A stretch of DNA of 64,000 nucleotides from Petrolisthes cinctipes (lineage: Eukaryota; Arthropoda; Malacostraca; Decapoda; Porcellanidae), in the NCBI GenBank assembly GCA_033782935.1, contig JAWQEG010000364.1, positions 298,501-362,500 on the forward strand, written 5' to 3'. How positions within the stretch are numbered: the first letter of the stretch is position 1; each line of letters opens with the position of its first letter. Positions 31,041 through 54,207 of this stretch are shown piece after piece. The notes under the pieces are model-generated. The model ran no database searches. It was not told the origin of the DNA and saw only the letters and a list, made by a program, of their open reading frames with translations. The position numbers and the translations under genes were made by a program.

Positions 31041-32470
31041 CCTTCACTGTTGTGTGGACCGCCACATTATCCCTCTGCATGCAGCAGTGTAAACTCCCTC
31101 CCCCTTTATGGTCCCTTCAGGGCTGGTCTCATGGAAGGTACGGCCCCACTTGTAGCTCTTGTGGTAATGTGAACTTTGGGCCCACAGCACTGGCTGTGGG
31201 ATCAAAGACCTTCCCCTCAATCTTCCTGGCGGTCTGAGGCCCCCAGACTCCCTGGTCCAGTAAGTTCTGGTCCCATTTCCCTAGGATGTGCTTCAGTAGC
31301 CCAGGCATATAGGGCCAGCCCCTCCTTTATTTTAATTTTTTTTTTTTTCACTGCGACCAGAGCGTACCGGGTCTGTGGGGCAGGAGGCCATTCTACCCCG
31401 GGAGAACATCAACAACAACAACAACAACGACACCTGAGTCGCCATAGCCTTGAGCTGCCTTGGTTTATCCATTGTTTCCTACAGCTACAGTATCATCAAT
31501 TTTTTTAACATTCTATCTCCTTTCTTTTAAGTACACTGTATATTTTTTTATGTTCCAGGATTCTTTTTGAAACATTTACAAATGATGACTTTTACTATGC
31601 AGGCCAAGGAGCTTGGAGTGAAGGGTGACATGAAGGGTGATGGCTTCCAGAATGGTGGACTACTGGTGGTGGCAGGGATGGGAAAGAAGGTTCTCTATGA
31701 GTTCAAGCAAGATAACCCAGCAGACCATGCGGAAAATGCTGCTATCCTCAAGGTCAGGAACAATGGGGCTCTATTCCCTTGGTTTGGTTTGTCATCGGTT
31801 AGCAAGGGATTTCTGTGGAACAGTCAAAGTAGGTGATTGGGTTAGAGTAAATGAAGTTTTTCTTTTTAGGAGTGGGGGGAGGTGAATAGATGAGGTGGTT
31901 TGGATATATGGAATGAATGTAGGTTGGGAAATTTACAAAGAAGGTGTATAGAAATTACATTGAGGAGCCAAGTGTGAGAGGCAGTTCATAAATCATGGGT
32001 AAACAAAGTGGAAGAGTATGTGAGGGAGAGTAAAAGTGAGTGGAAGGGATGGAGAGAGCATGACTGAGTGAGGAAGGAGTATTACAGTAAAGCAGGGAGA
32101 ACTGGAAACTAAGTACTTCATCTGTGATCACTTAATTTTGGGAATTCCCAAAGGGAGTATGGCATCAGAGATATAGATAGATATAGACAGACAGGCAGAA
32201 GGAGGGTATCTCATATTACTTACTTAACCAAACACAATGCTGTATTATGATCAAACCAATTTTAATATAGCTGTTATTAATTGTGAAGAAATGGGAGATA
32301 ACTTAAAACACTACATTCCGATCATTATCACTGGTGTCTTGCATCTACAGGCCCTGGGACTGGAAGCAGAAGCAACTGTAACAGGAGTAGACAGTGAAAA
32401 GAAGAAAGGAGACGTGAAGGTGACAGACCTGGAGTGTGAAGATGCATGTGCTCTCCCTTCCAAGAAATAA
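25118..32470 (+). CDS. PRXL2B: Selenoprotein U / peroxiredoxin-like 2 (PRXL2B-type), in-frame UGA read as selenocysteine
   Basis: Five exons (25118-25174, 28696-28903, 29649-29764, 31603-31752, 32351-32470) join in perfect phase into 216 residues, near the usual 198-229 of the family. The start MGAIEKIENNVVLTADTKQ lies in a good context (G at -3 and +4). Exon 2 reads WANEGGCILFFMRRFG, then TGA, then MFCRVAAKELSLL. Family members read RRxGCxxCR here, so TGA replaces the first Cys of the thioredoxin-fold CxxC (residue 43; partner Cys46). Later landmarks also match: ELYIDKEKKSFKDLNYKR, GDGFQNGGLLVVAG. Every other codon and every splice site is intact, and a SECIS-like hairpin lies in the 3' UTR. 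In mammals PRXL2A is a redox regulator and PRXL2B a prostamide/prostaglandin-F synthase; function here is inferred. A simple nonsense allele is the alternative. Confidence is high for family and good for Sec. Confidence 0.88.
25240..27380. mobile_element. Cluster of foldback (MITE-like) elements, family R2
   Basis: A clean unit spans about 25236-25682: the left arm TTATTGAAAGAATTACCGTT + TTGTAGCAGTGTTGCCAGAT + CCGGCTAGG is mirrored on the right by CCTAGCCGGATCTGGCAACA ... AATTCTTTCAATAA. Further full or partial copies follow at about 25700-26095, 26097-26340 (inverted), 26380-26690, 26880-27180 (inverted) and 27190-27375. Internal text includes CCTAACCTAACCTAACCTAA and CCGGGACCTAACCTGGGCA. 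No transposase is present. The same family occurs at 59040-59545. Confidence 0.75.
25488..25511 (+). repeat. Short (CCTAA)n interstitial telomere-like run
   Basis: About four to five CCTAA units, equivalent to TTAGG on the other strand, preceded by variant CCTGA units. Shorter runs recur in each copy of foldback family R2 (for example about 25913-25927, 26225-26241, 26513-26528). Confidence 0.6.
28583..28642 (-). repeat. Inverted copy of the short repeat at 7420-7480
   Basis: CCTTCCTCAGGGACTTGGGA followed by CTGCTCAGTCAGACAGCTTG and AGGAACTTCAACAAC is the reverse complement of the 7420-7480 block with a few changes. Confidence 0.6.
28696..28903 (+). CDS. PRXL2B: Selenoprotein U exon 2, contains the recoded TGA
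   Basis: 208 bases from ATTTTCTGCAG to a GGAG|GTGAGT donor. It encodes the beta strand and redox loop of the thioredoxin fold. The only stop in this frame is the TGA at 28765-28767. After it, 45 further codons remain open (CRVAAKELSLLAPQLTQANV, then RLIGIGLEELGVEEFIEGKF) and match the family, which would be unlikely in a decaying gene. Confidence 0.88.
28765..28767 (+). promoter_or_regulatory. Selenocysteine codon (UGA recoding site)
   Basis: In-frame TGA at codon 43, in the context CGG TTT GGA TGA ATG TTT TGT. The motif reads RRFG-U-MF-C, a UxxC redox pair in place of CxxC. Confidence 0.8.
29649..29764 (+). CDS. PRXL2B: Selenoprotein U exon 3
   Basis: 116 bases, acceptor CCCAATCCAG, donor AAAG|GTAATG. 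It encodes ELYIDKEKKSFKDLNYKRHG followed by an Ala/Val/Lys helix, matching the ELYLDxxKxxYKxLGFKR block of PRXL2B. The preceding intron (28904-29648) is AT-rich with no recognised element. Confidence 0.85.
29765..31602 (+). other. Selenoprotein U intron 3
   Basis: It contains a C/T-rich stretch (30310-30560) and an inverted copy of dispersed repeat R1 (30892-31428). The rest shows nothing recognisable. Confidence 0.65.
30892..31428 (-). repeat. Dispersed repeat family R1, copy B
   Basis: The plus strand starts TTGCCCAGGGGGGATGACTT and ends ATTCTACCCCGGGAGAACAT then (CAA)n. A long T run at about 30997-31040 replaces the segment that in other copies codes for GTGCAGTACACC-type text. Orientation is defined relative to copies A and C. 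Confidence 0.8.
31603..31752 (+). CDS. PRXL2B: Selenoprotein U exon 4
   Basis: 150 bases, exactly 50 codons, acceptor TTACTATGCAG and donor CTCAAG|GTCAGG. It encodes AKELGVKGDMKGDGFQNGGL then LVVAGMGKKVLYEFKQDNPA, the GDxxQxGGLLVV block shared with PRXL2 proteins. Confidence 0.87.
31840..32110 (+). mobile_element. LINE C-terminal fragment in selenoprotein U intron 4
   Basis: Broken frames read MRWFGYMERMNVG, then GKQSGRVCEGE, and ERA..EEGVLQ..REN, following the usual LINE ending of a (R)WFGHVxRM block, a WVDxVxEYVRE block and a final EERSEYYSKAG block. It is the terminal part only and dead. Confidence 0.6.
32351..32470 (+). CDS. PRXL2B: Selenoprotein U exon 5 and stop
   Basis: Acceptor GCATCTACAG; encodes ALGLEAEATVTGVDSEKKKG, then a charged tail with two Cys (LECEDACALPSKK) and TAA at 32468-32470. 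Confidence 0.85.
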   Translation, partial: ALGLEAEATVTGVDSEKKKGDVKVTDLECEDACALPSKK

Positions 32471-34161
32471 GAATGTGTTTTTCTGACAAGCATAGGTGTG
32501 TTGTTATTTACTTGGCAGTTCCTGGGTATTGCAGTTGTTTGATAGATACAGTAGTTTGTCCCAGTGTGTCCTTACTAACTCATACTATTGGCAATGATTC
32601 AGTCCATTGTTTTAATATCTGTATTTTTGAGTTTTGGTAAATTTGTCTTGTTATCAGTTGTAGATGAATGACACTACTATAATGTATATGTTACTGATCC
32701 CAGATTTGTTTATACAGTATTGATTACATTTATATCACAAATACCTCTTCATCAATACAGATAAAGTAGCTACTCTGAAAAGGAGAAGCCTTCTAAAGGA
32801 AGGATTCAGATATACCGGTGTATTATACCTCCATTCATTACCTACCTTAGCAGTAGTTTTAGTACAATTTGTTCAACTTTTCTACCTCTTTGCAGCTAAG
32901 AATGAGCTATAGTATTTATATGTAAAAAGCAGGAATTTTATATTTATACAACATGAGCTTGTGCTTCCTAGAACCTCAATACAGTACTTGATTACAACTA
33001 AAGCCTCCATAGGTTTCTACTGTAAGGTTAAATCTGCCTGCCAGTTTGGTACATAACCTGACATATTTCCTGCACAGTCAAAGTTCGTCTGTATTGTATA
33101 TATAATATTCTTTGATGGTTTATTACTAAATTAACTCATTATCATCATAACTTGGAGTCTTACAGATGGATTGTTGTCAAATATCACAGGATGATTGATT
33201 ATTATGAAATAAATATGTGATTCAGTTTCAGTGGTTCAAAGTCAGAAATCAAAGTCAAAGTCAGTAATGGATATATTTTAAAGAATGATGACAATAATAG
33301 GGTGGCATTGATCATACACTATATTTTGCCTGTACGAATGTACGGTATACAGTACACTCCAACACTCCACCAACTGCCGTTCTAGTTTTTGGTGAGATTT
33401 TCCTAAGCCTTACTTTGAAGGTACAGAGTCATTTTTCCTCACTTATGAAAAAAAGAACTACCAATGTTTTAGCATCATGAACCAGGAACCATAGTTAACA
33501 ACAGTAATATTACTTTATGGCATATTTTTTTTATATAATTCAAAAATTGATAGACTACTGTTTCTGGCAGTCAGGTATCATAAAAATTTAGAGGTAATTA
33601 TTGGGTTATCAGTAGCACTGCACATGTAGCCAGTACTATACTCTAATATGTTATGATTTAGCTAAACAGTGTATTAATTTTACAGATTAGAATATTCATT
33701 TGCAGCTAAATAGTGTCATTTACTCATCTTGATAAAAACGGTACACGACTGTAGTTGTTAGTTGAACATTATTGTTTGAATCAAGTAGTTTTTATGTGCA
33801 GAACTTGTGTTTGTGTTTTGATAGTATGGTACCGTGGTGTGTAAACACCACTGAACACAATCATAATGGTCATATTATATGGTAGTGCCTTTTTAATATT
33901 ACTAACATTTTTCATAAACTGTTAATGTGTAGCCTACTGTTGCTGTGATAAAAATTGCATTGTTATGCACTATAGTACTGTTGCTACTTAATTTTTAATG
34001 TCGAAGTAATATAATCATGTTCCTGTAGCTAGTTGTTTTAAAGCTATGTTCTGTAGTTCCCGTCCTTAACATTGGGAGAGATGAGTTTGTATTTTGTTGA
34101 ATGATTCAGTGTTAAAGATGGTTTAGTTTTGCATTGTGGTGGACAGCTGTTGGCCAGCCTT
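32471..34161 (+). other. Selenoprotein U 3' UTR, upstream part
   Basis: AT-rich, no coding frame. It is assigned to the 3' UTR because the SECIS-like hairpin and the first convincing poly(A) signal lie beyond it, giving a 3' UTR of about 1.8 kb. Confidence 0.6.
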
Positions 34162-34234
34162 TGCAGCTCACAAGTGTGAAGTCTTGTTGTAAATGCTGCA
34201 GCAGGATACAGGACTGAAGTTAGGGTGAGCAGCA
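34162..34234 (+). promoter_or_regulatory. SECIS-like element in the selenoprotein U 3' UTR
   Basis: Helix I pairs TGC-A-GCTCAC (34162-34171) with GTGAGC-A-GCA (34225-34234), nine pairs and one A.A mismatch. Internal loops are AAGT (34172-34175) and GTTAGG (34219-34224). The non-Watson-Crick core is GTGA-A (34176-34180) opposite TGAA (34215-34218), giving the tandem G.A pairs of a kink-turn. Helix II is AGTCTTGT/ACAGGACT (34180-34187 with 34208-34215; one G.U). The apical loop carries AAA at 34191-34193, 11 bases after the core TGA, followed by a possible ministem TGC/GCA, as in form 2 SECIS. All required landmarks are in the right order and spacing. The fold was done by eye. Confidence 0.8.
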
Positions 34235-34282
34235 TGGGTTGGGCGAGGGCAGCTCACAGCACAAAGCTGTACCTCTTAATTC

Positions 34283-34288
34283 AATAAA
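34283..34288 (+). terminator. Poly(A) signal AATAAA of the selenoprotein U gene
   Basis: A canonical hexamer 49 bases after the SECIS-like hairpin; cleavage would fall near 34300-34315. Confidence 0.65.
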
Positions 34289-34315
34289 AACTATAACAGT
34301 ATTTGAAGAGGAAGG

Positions 34316-37300
34316 TGTTATTATTTCGTGTTTTGTATCAACCTCCCAAATTTTTTACTGACCTAAGACCTGTGCCAGATATTTGCCACAGGTGGTATGT
34401 TTACAAAAAGGGTTTTGAAGTTAATGGCATAGGGAAATGGTGTCCCCATCACCCACCATTCCTGTGATGGTGCAGTCAGCCTCGTATCCCCTACGATACA
34501 AAGAGGGCAGGGAGGGTTGGGGACCCCACTCTCTAACAATGATCTTACCAAATAGCCTTGGAAATGGGACATTAATGATGATGATGGTTTTGAAGTTAAA
34601 TCCATGATTGGCTTTGAAAGTAATAGGCTAGTGGAGTAATGTGGATATATCAATTTTAAAATAGGCCAACGTTTCCTATTGCAATAATCCTGGTTAGTAG
34701 AGAATGTTTTAAATGGGGTAAGTTATACATAGCTCTATTAATGGATTTCACATTGATGGTCTACTTTTATCAACATTTGTTTGGTAGATTGAAAAGGAAT
34801 TGAATTTAAATGTGTGATGGTGCCATAGCCTAAATGGCTTATTTATTCTTAAGATACAGTTTACATTATAATTATGATCTGGTACAGTACTAGGTTTTGC
34901 TTTATTGAATTGAATAATTGAATTTAGATATACTGTACATTGAAGACAAACAAAGCAGTAAATTACATAAAGGAGAGGTGGAGCCTGGCTGAGCAGGTAA
35001 TGGAGATGGGAAAATCACTTGCACCCAAAACCTTCATTTGCTAAAAACTGACAGATGTTGGTATGATGACACTGTTGTGTGTAATACCTGTAGCAGTGTT
35101 CCCTCTGATTTTTCCATAGGTCATACTCGAAATAAATTGGACACACACTGACGAACCACATTACAACAAGTTGGTTAAGTTGGTCAACAAAGTCTAATAA
35201 GTCCAAAATGATCTGTGTTAATTGCTAGTGCCATAAACACAGTTCACGAGGGAAATATAAAAGAATCTGTGGAAATGATTGCCTGTGATCCTTTAGTTCC
35301 TTAGTTATAATTTATAAAGTATGCCCTTATACAGCTGATTGCTTGGCAAGGACACTTCTTGGCCTGCACTAGTGTTCACTGAAAGGTATAGATGTGCACA
35401 AATAATTGATAGTGTAGTAATATTGAGTAGTGTTCAGTTACATATATGAGGGAAGGCCAATTTCACCTTAAGTAAAATAATGTCCTTTTTATAAATTAAC
35501 CTCATTCCTGGATTATTAGAACAGCCACTCAAGAAGAAAGTCGATATGGGCTCCATCCCTTCTTCAATATAATGTAGGAATTCCAAAATGTCCTGTACCT
35601 TTCAGACATAAAGGTTCTTATTATTTTTTCTTCATCCAGTTAGCCTATTAGTAGAAGACCATCTCTAGTAAATTAAGCCAAACCATACTGGATAATGCCT
35701 GAGTCTGACCACACTGGAGTTTAGGGTCTCCCACCAATTAAAGCTATATCTTGGTAATGTAGCAACCTAGATTAAAGATTAATGAAGATCCTGAGGGTGC
35801 TTCCTTGAAACAAGTGAAAAATGATAAACACAAATGCATTTAATATAAGTTTCTACTGGTATACCGAATAATGATGGGAAATGAATGTGATGACTGTAGA
35901 TGAGTGGTATACAAATTATTATTACAGATCACTGTACAGTACTGCATTATCAACCTTCCCTGAATAACAAAAAAAAATCAACAACACTATTAAAGATCAA
36001 TCTTCAAACTCCATGGTAAACTTGGTCAGTTATATTTTCATCATACTTGTATATATTTCTCAAAGGCTGATAGTAGAATTTCCTATAGTACAAGTACTTT
36101 ACTACTATACTACTGCATGTGGAGTACTCATGTTACCTTCATTTGTACCTGCAGTCTGATATTTGTTTGATGAATTTTACTAGCTTGGTTGAAATGATAC
36201 AGGACATTAAACTAACAATAAAATCATTACAGTATTTATCTCAAACTATCAACCTACACAGGGGAATATTGCCAGTGGTGATGTGAGCAGTTCTGAAAGG
36301 GTTTTGTTGTCCCTTGAGATCTGAGCCACTCCAATTCTTCAACTATCCTTACTTTCATGTTGTTTCTTTTGTGTTTGTAGTCCCTCCTTTCTATCTCCCT
36401 CTCCCTTACACTACACTGTCTTCCAGGCCTAGCACAGCTTCCTTTCTTCATTTTAACTTCAAACTATCTACATAAAATTGCAGTTACATATTGTACATAA
36501 TTGTCCTTAACCTAATGTTCAGAATATAATGCAGCTACTACCTATCAATTTACAATGTACAGTACTGTACTGTACAGTTGGCGGCAAAAGTCGTGTCGCC
36601 TCACTCAGCACATCTTCAAAGATAACATAAAGGTTAATCATTGCATAAACACATTCACTATTCAGAAATACGATATCCAGGGGGTAAATTAATATATTTT
36701 TCTGTTTATTCAGTTTACGAGCCCGTGAAGCTTACATTTCCATACTTACTTCATGACTTGGCAGATGTAGCGACAGGACATTTACCGCCGACTGTACTAT
36801 ACACTCCCTAATTTGTATCATGGGAATCTGAAACATTTATATTAGTGAGTGTGTAGGCTAATCCTGTTGCAAAAAATTTACCATCAGATAGCGCTGGTTC
36901 TGTTAAAAGTATTGATACATGATGTGAAGTTATTACAAGAATATTATTTCAAGCAAACTACAGTACTGAGACACGAGATTTACAACTTTGTTTTCCCTTG
37001 AGTTACAGATTACTGTACTAGCACATGATAAGAGTTACTAATTACCAGCACATATAATAACTTCTTTAAGAAGCACCATTTTATAAGTCTTGTACTAATT
37101 GCCCATTTGCTAAGGAGGTTTTCCTACAGTACAATATAATACTGTAGTTTGGTCAGCACAGTACAGTACTCGCATACAAAAACACAGAACTGGAAGATAT
37201 GCTAGGTACTCTATAATGATGCTATACTCTTTGCAGTGTATCTTGGCCCTGGGGGTTGGGGTTGGGAGGAGTCTGTGCTTTGGCCACATCACCTCTCTCT

Positions 37301-38825
37301 CTCTCTCTCTCCCTCTCCCTAATGATAACCTCTCTCACACCAACTATTATTATATGATATATATTCATGAATGATCTGTATTTTGAGGGAAAAACATTAA
37401 TTTTCAACTTTGTATACCTTCCATTACACTTGGCAACATGTGATATTCATGTGTCATTGCCTACCATACATCCCATGCGGTCAATGAGTCACCCAGGTCA
37501 GTATAGTTCAATGAGAAGGAAGAATATTTCTCAAGTCTTATAGGGTAGGTGCAAGATAGCTTAGCTTGGTTTCTCCAACTTCCAGTAACTTTTCATGGAA
37601 AACTTATTGGGAAATATTTGAAAAAAATTGTATGGTTGGTTTTCAAATTATAAGCTGAGTGACAGGGAAAAAGGCGGGAGGACAAGAGAGGGGGAGAGCT
37701 AGAGAGAGATAGGTCATGTGGCAAGAGTGCAGATTCATCCTGACCACCCCAGGGGCCAAGATACACTGCAAAGACTATAGGAGATGTTGTCACAGAATTC
37801 AGTTATTTTCATGCAAGAACAGTATGTGTTATCCATAAATTTTCATGATAAGGTGTTCAAAACAAGATACAAAAATACATAATTATCTGCAAACTTAAAT
37901 ATTGAAATCAAAATAAAAGATAAGTAGTTAGTGATGTAAGGGACACAAGTTTATAAAATGATGTTACTATACAATCTCTCTACACAGTAATGTCAGTACA
38001 GTAGGTGTTATATCAGTCTTGTGATTTGGTATAAATGTATGGTCTAGTATAAATATGAATTATGTTTAGCAATTATGCACATTACTATGTCTCTGAAACT
38101 TCTTGAAAAGCGTGCCAACCCTTACTTGGCCAATGGTTCATACTAACCTGAGATAACAGGGCTTAACATCTACATACATAAATTCTGTTAGTGCAGTATG
38201 AAATTCGTAACTGTATTTTGGATATAGCATAAGCCATCACTGTGTCAAGAAAATAACGCAGTACAGTACAGTGTACAAATAGCCAATATGGCTATCTCTA
38301 TCTTTAAGTAAAAATGATCATGTACTGTACCAGGTAAGCTAAAAATAATATTGTTTCTATAGCACTTTTTCAGTGAGCTGTTCACACCTTGTAATAAGCC
38401 TGACTAAATGAGGGTGAATTATTACTTTTCTGCTGTGACCACAACCTGTATGAGAATTTCTGTAAGGGAATGCAGCACCTGAGTTATACAGTAGATGTTC
38501 AGATAATACTAAGTTTGTACCAAAACTGATTCTGTAACAGGACTCTATCTATGTCTCCAATATACTGTAAATTATTCAGAATTTTTCTTAATTAAAAGAT
38601 TTCTTCAAAATTTGTATGGAAGTAAAAAGATGTTTGATACAAGAAATCCTGTCTTAACTTAAAGTCATGATTTTTAACCTATCATACAATATATTCACTT
38701 CACAGGTGAAGGCATCTTACTTTGAGTCCTCACCTTTCTCAGTATAGAAAAAAATACTTAAATGTGGTAATGATAAAATATTTAATTCATATAAAGCAAT
38801 ATGGTAATAATACAGGTTTGGTGAT
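34316..38825. other. Spacer between convergent genes, includes the ERM 3' UTR
   Basis: The selenoprotein gene (plus) and the ERM gene (minus) converge here. 34420-34600 resembles 47990-48160 (a shared TCCCCATxxCCCACCATTC... block, SINE-like). 36260-36450 shares a C/T-rich block with 51420-51610. 36575-36794 is a mariner-type MITE. A (TC)n run lies at 37292-37320. The rest is AT-rich without features. The ERM cleavage site could not be fixed. Confidence 0.55.
36575..36794. mobile_element. Tc1/mariner-type MITE flanked by TA
   Basis: 220 bases with inverted ends CAGTTGGCGGCAAAAGTCG and GACATTTACCGCCGACTG, each flanked by TA (36573-36574 and 36795-36796). It has no coding capacity. A related, more degraded end occurs at about 51117-51145 (CAGCTGGCAGCAAAAGTCCT). 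Confidence 0.75.
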
Positions 38826-51012
<12,187 letters not shown>

Positions 51013-51027
<15 letters not shown>

Positions 51028-51060
51028 GATGGCGGTGGTGGTGGATCAACTGGAGTAGTT
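51013..51060 (-). CDS. Moe: ERM start exon
   Basis: The exon runs from an acceptor (GTTTTCAG, 51061-51068) through 33 bases of 5' UTR to ATG at 51025-51027 and MPKKN, then the donor GTGAGT. The join [16 protein letters not shown] matches the MPKxxxVRVTTMDAE start of ERM proteins, which fixes the start codon. Only 51013-51027 is coding. A further 5' UTR exon must lie upstream. Confidence 0.82.
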
Positions 51061-52029
51061 CCTGAAAACAAAAATATTTTGTACTGCATTCAAGTGATTT
51101 GCTTTTAGAATACACTACAGCTGGCAGCAAAAGTCCTGTTGCCACATCTGTCAAGGCATGAAACACAGTATGGAACATCAGCTTCACAGGCTCATAAATT
51201 CCCACACCAGAGAAGTTTATTAATTTTCCTGCTGGATATTATTTTATTGCAAGGAGAATGTGTTTGTTCGGTTATTATCCTTCAAGAAGTGATGAGTGAG
51301 GTGACAAGATTCTTGCTTCCATTTGTACTATACCTGTATTTATACTTGAGCTAAACCTGTAGTTTTATATTATTGTCTTGTAGGGGATGTGACCTCTGGC
51401 AGCTTCCTCCTCTGAACATATTACTGTAGGTGGAATATTGCCTTTAAGGGTTTTGGTGTCCTTGTGGCCCCAACCATGTCCTTTCTATTCTTTAACTGTC
51501 AATCCTTTCCTTCTGTTTCTTTCATGCTTGCTGTCCCACCTCTCTGTCACCTTCTCCTTCATCCTACAATGTCTTCCAGGCCTAAGGCACTCTTCTTTCA
51601 TCCTCAAAACAAATCTGAGAGTGCCAGGTATGGAACAGATAGGCCTACTGTCACTCCTATGATTACTGTAAGCCCATTAGTACAGTACAGTCACTGGATA
51701 TTGGAATAGCTTGAGCATCTCGTATATGTAAGGTCCTCGTAATTTTTCAGTGAACATTGACATTTTTTCAGGACTACTGTACAGTACAGTACAGGTAGGT
51801 CTCCCACTTTGCTAGAATATGGGTGACAGAAGGTGTTGCAAAGTAAGTGTTTGCAAAGTAGAAACCATTGAACACCATGTAATAAGGAGTTTATGGTCAG
51901 CAGCTCAAACAGCTCACCTAGTTTGCTCGAAAGGTTCAGCCACACATGAGACATGTAGGATACAAAAACAATGGAATCAAGATCACATGCATGACTAAAT
52001 CAGTAATAAGGCAAATTACCAGACACACA

Positions 52030-52545
52030 ATTGCCCAGGGGGGCTGACTTTATTCTCTGTGAATAATAGCCATCCCCCACAGGGCTAGAATAAAGATTGT
52101 TGTAAGATCTGGTCACTTTCTAGTGGATTTGACGAGATCTGCCCACATGGATTAAAAATCTACGTGAGGTATACTGCAACCGGAGGCTCTTTTTTTTGTG
52201 TGTGTGGACTGCCAGTACACAGGGGGTGCATTATCACTTTGCATGCAGCAGTCTATTCCCTCCCCCTTTATGATCCCTTTAGGACTTGTCTCATGGAAGG
52301 TGCGGCCCCACTTGTAGCTCTTGTGGTAATGTGAACTTGGTCCCACAGCATTGGCTGTGGGATCAAAGACCTTCCCACCCCAAACTCCCTGGTCCCATTT
52401 CCCTGGGATGTGCTTCGGTAGCCCATGCATATAGGGCCAACCCCTCCTTTATTTTAATTTGTTTTTTCACTGCGACCAGAGTGTACCGGGGGTCAGTTGG
52501 GCAGGAGGCCATTCTGCCCCTGGAGAACATCAACAACAACAACAA
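52030..52545 (-). repeat. Dispersed repeat family R1, copy D
   Basis: Plus strand starts TTGCCCAGGGGGGCTGACTT and ends TTCTGCCCCTGGAGAACATC then (AAC)n. Near full length, inverted relative to copies A and C, with a small internal deletion around 52375. Confidence 0.82.
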
Positions 52546-54207
52546 CCTGACACACAATGAGTCTCACAACCCATTTTTGGAAGTTGACCAAACCATTAGT
52601 ACGTAATGTTCATTTATAAGATTTTATCTTTTTATAGTTATTATAACTTATTATTTTGATTAATACAGTATTAAAATACAGTATTATGTTCCATAAAATA
52701 ATAAATATATATTTAGTTATGGCATCTTTCACCCCTAATGGTAGGTGTAGATGGTGGTGCAATGGATGAGGCAAGACCTATGACACGGCCTTTAAAAAGG
52801 TACAACACTAAGTAGTGTATAGTGGATGGGGTATGTATGAGTATTGTTCATGGACTTACACCAATTTTAGTGCTCTTACAATCTGCATTATTGCAAAAAT
52901 TAAGTATAATTCATAAAAACACTAACATTTTAGGGAACCTACAACATATATAAAATATTAATACAAACTTAAGGTACCTCACAAAGTAGGAAAACTACTT
53001 GTACTTGCTTACCATGACCATCTCTGTTGCTGACTTATGTCACTGGTATCTTTTACTGAAAACTTAGGAAATGGGTACTAGAGAGAGTTGAATTTCTTCT
53101 ACTTGTGCTGTACCATAATTTCATGAATATATATAAAACATGGGTTTTTGGTATAGTGAAGAACTTTATCAGATTCTGGGTAGGTTACAGGTAGGGCTAC
53201 AGAAAAGCACTGCAATGGGGAAGTTTGGGTCTGGTGACTAAAAACTGTAAGAATTATCTTGACAAACTCATCCTCTAGCTGAAATGGATATACTTTAGAT
53301 GCCCGATTTAAATGAGTTAAGACATTATATATAGAGAGGAAATATTTTTACTCACCTAATTCCAGTCACCTCAAATATGATGTTCTGTCCACTCACTTTG
53401 AATATACAGTATCAGTCCAACACTTCACTTACACCTTCACCCTCCACACCTTTGTTCACTACAATGTTCCGCCAACTCCCAACAAAGTTTTTACTGCTCG
53501 ATGGTACTATCATCAAAAAATAGAAAAGAACACTAATGTACAGGTAGACGTACTACCTCTTCCGAAGTTCCACGGTCTCTATCAGCTTTCCAGTTACTGT
53601 ACATTTTTATCTAATAATAATCTGGGCGAGTGTTGTCTCCAGCTCCAATTAGTGTGGTTTATTTTTGAAAGCTTGGAAATCCATGATTATGATTCACCAT
53701 TATACTAACATGGCATTTATGTGTATAAGATATGAAATAATGATTGTGAATGAAGTTAGCTTTTACGTGTAAGCTACATTATTACAATATAATTACATTG
53801 GAGTGGAGTTGAGAAATTAGCAACCCCAGAGTGATGAGAGCCTTGATAAGATATGATAAGATTTGACGTATGAACTGTTGGACGGATGACATGGGGCACA
53901 CAGAAATTTATATATGTTTGTAAAGGTAGATAGAAAAACTGTAGGCAAGGGAAGGGATTGGGATAAATAGCTGACTCAGTATTGCCTAATATGTGTGTGT
54001 GGCATGACACAATCACCTAAGTTCTGGGTAACTGCAGGGAGGGGTAGATGTTTCCACCCTACTCAGTGACACTTGTTAACAATATGACTGATTGAGGGAG
54101 GATCTGTAAATAAATAAATAAAATAAATAAATAGGCTTTGTGAAGTATATATCTAATAAAAAAAGAGAGAAACTAAGTGATGATTGTTAGGATTTATCCG
54201 TAGTTAA

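Noticed and set aside
33822..33845. Perfect small hairpin GTGGTGT-GTAA-ACACCAC in the selenoprotein 3' UTR as a SECIS candidate
   Set aside because: The stem is too short, there is no RTGA core or opposing GA at the base, and the unpaired AA is in the wrong place. The element at 34162-34234 fits far better.
34225..34258. GTGAGC ... GCTCAC hairpin right after the SECIS candidate
   Set aside because: The same GTGAGC pairs with 34166-34171 to form SECIS helix I with additional flanking pairs and the complete core. The alternative pairing with 34251-34256 lacks further support.
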